A stretch of 64,000 bases of DNA from Gammaproteobacteria bacterium (GTDB taxonomy: Bacteria > Pseudomonadota > Gammaproteobacteria > Steroidobacterales > Rariloculaceae): positions 16,882-80,881 of the forward strand of contig JAJDVG010000055.1 of assembly GCA_022826245.1 (NCBI GenBank). Reading direction: 5' to 3'. Made by a program: the position numbers and the translations under genes. The notes below the pieces were generated by a model. That model did no database searches and was not told the origin of the DNA. It saw only the letters and a list, made by a program, of their open reading frames with translations. Positions 63,364 to 64,000 of the stretch are shown here, piece after piece; within the stretch, counting starts at the first letter, position 1; each line of letters begins with the position of its first letter.

Positions 63364-63885
63364 ATGACGCTCCGTGAAATCCGTTCGTTGATCCGTGCCG
63401 TTCCGGACTTTCCGAAACCCGGAATCGTCTTCCGCGACATCACGCCCTTGCTCGCGCATCCGGAAGGGTTCAACGCAACGATCGAGCGGCTTGCGGAGCA
63501 GGCGGACGGCACCGATCCCGACGCCATCCTGGCCATCGAATCGAGAGGCTTCATCTTCGGCGCCGCGCTCGCGAACCGCCTCGCCCTGCCACTGCAGATC
63601 GTGCGCAAGAGCGGCAAGCTGCCGCGCGAGTCGATCGCCATCCGCTACGAACTCGAGTACGGCCACGATCACCTCGAGGTTCACACCGACGCGATCGAGC
63701 CCGGCGGCCGCTACCTGATCGTCGACGACCTCATCGCCACTGGCGGCACGGCCGAGGCCACCGCGAGACTCGTCCGCCAGCAACAGGGCATCGTCGCCAG
63801 GTGCCTGTTCGTGGTGGAGCTGTCGGCGCTCAACGGCCGCGAGGCCCTCGGCGACCTACCCGTCGTCAGCCTGCTGAGTTTCTGA
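63364..63885 (+). CDS. apt: Adenine phosphoribosyltransferase
   Basis: A 173-residue type I PRTase that salvages adenine to AMP. IRAVPDFPKPGIVFRDITPLL at the start is split as the Apt signature, IESRGFIFGAALA and LEYGHDHLEVH follow, and LIVDDLIATGGTA is the PRPP loop. Length is typical. Element B2 begins 26 bp after the stop. Confidence 0.96.
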   Translation: MTLREIRSLIRAVPDFPKPGIVFRDITPLLAHPEGFNATIERLAEQADGTDPDAILAIESRGFIFGAALANRLALPLQIVRKSGKLPRESIAIRYELEYGHDHLEVHTDAIEPGGRYLIVDDLIATGGTAEATARLVRQQQGIVARCLFVVELSALNGREALGDLPVVSLLSF

Positions 63886-63911
63886 TAACGCGCCCGTACT
63901 GCATCGCGTAA

Positions 63912-64000
63912 GGGGTGCGGGTGCGTACTATACGTGCGACCACAATCTCGCCGCGCCGTCCCGGGCGCGGCGCGGATCGGCGGCGCGGCACGCTGCGCCA
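63912..64000. repeat. Element B2: left arm and core of a second B-type foldback (cut by window end)
   Basis: From 63943 the sequence CAATCTCGCCGCGCCGTC and what follows match the B1 core at roughly 50 of 58 positions up to GCGCCA at the window edge. The preceding 30 bases (63912-63941, starting GGGGTGCGGGTGC) occupy the arm position at the same distance from the core but match the B1 arm at only 18 of 30 positions. The right arm would lie about 26 bases beyond the window. Confidence 0.7.

Overview
The window is a GC-rich, gene-dense piece of bacterial chromosome with short intergenic gaps and no phage, plasmid or transposase genes. The gene set points to a free-living, aerobic gammaproteobacterium: a full-length single-chain PurL, a DUF1820 protein, a TorF-like porin ahead of glnK-amtB, and many secreted hydrolases and lipoproteins. 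I cannot name a genus from sequence alone; an uncultured marine or sediment lineage is an inference.

Layout. 1-10.7 kb: an MBL-fold fragment at the left edge, a MetF-like reductase, small secreted proteins, a CPWA-type glutathione transferase, YceI, glyA, a secreted alpha/beta hydrolase, and a di-haem peroxidase overlapping a hemerythrin gene. 10.7-18.4 kb: repeat element A1, a GH3 lipoprotein glycosidase, a PNPOx-like protein, a DUF938 methyltransferase, a Pro-Asp-rich S41 protease lipoprotein and a D-2-hydroxyacid dehydrogenase. 18.4-28.6 kb: catabolic and secreted enzymes (amidohydrolase, VOC protein, propionyl-CoA synthetase, nuclease/phosphatase-fold protein, an unusual MBL protein, an outer-membrane barrel, a penicillin-acylase-family enzyme) and tRNA-Ser(CGA). 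28.6-34.2 kb: DUF1820, purL, hisN-like and crcB on the minus strand. 34.3-39.7 kb: a tightly overlapping minus-strand operon with the two transferases first described as rSAM/selenodomain-associated (now called arsenosugar glycosyltransferases), two TVP38 membrane proteins, a MerA-like flavoprotein and a radical SAM protein. 39.9-43.5 kb: ferredoxin, TlpA-like protein, then a nitrogen-regulated block (near-consensus sigma-54 promoter, TorF-like porin, glnK, amtB). 43.5-53.5 kb: repeat B1, SDR, ModF-like ABC ATPase, threonine-dehydratase-like enzyme, fused indolepyruvate:ferredoxin oxidoreductase, repeat A2, DksA-like protein, glycosyltransferase and a small phosphatase. 53.5-62 kb: a cobalamin uptake and late-assembly locus (cobT-cobS-cobC-cobO, cobalamin riboswitch, btuB-btuF-btuC-btuD, convergent cobU). 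62-64 kb: sulfotransferase, apt and the left part of repeat B2.

The least explained signal is non-coding. Two families of large foldback elements (A at 10.7 and 51.0 kb; B at 43.7 and 63.9 kb) fill gaps between convergent genes. Family A consists of degenerate units spaced exactly 80 bp apart, ending in a 29-bp-arm hairpin with a 52-nt loop. All three arm differences between its two copies are compensated on the opposite arm, which is direct evidence that pairing is maintained. Family B has a conserved core between paired arms that differ between copies. Other convergent gaps hold unrelated palindromes.
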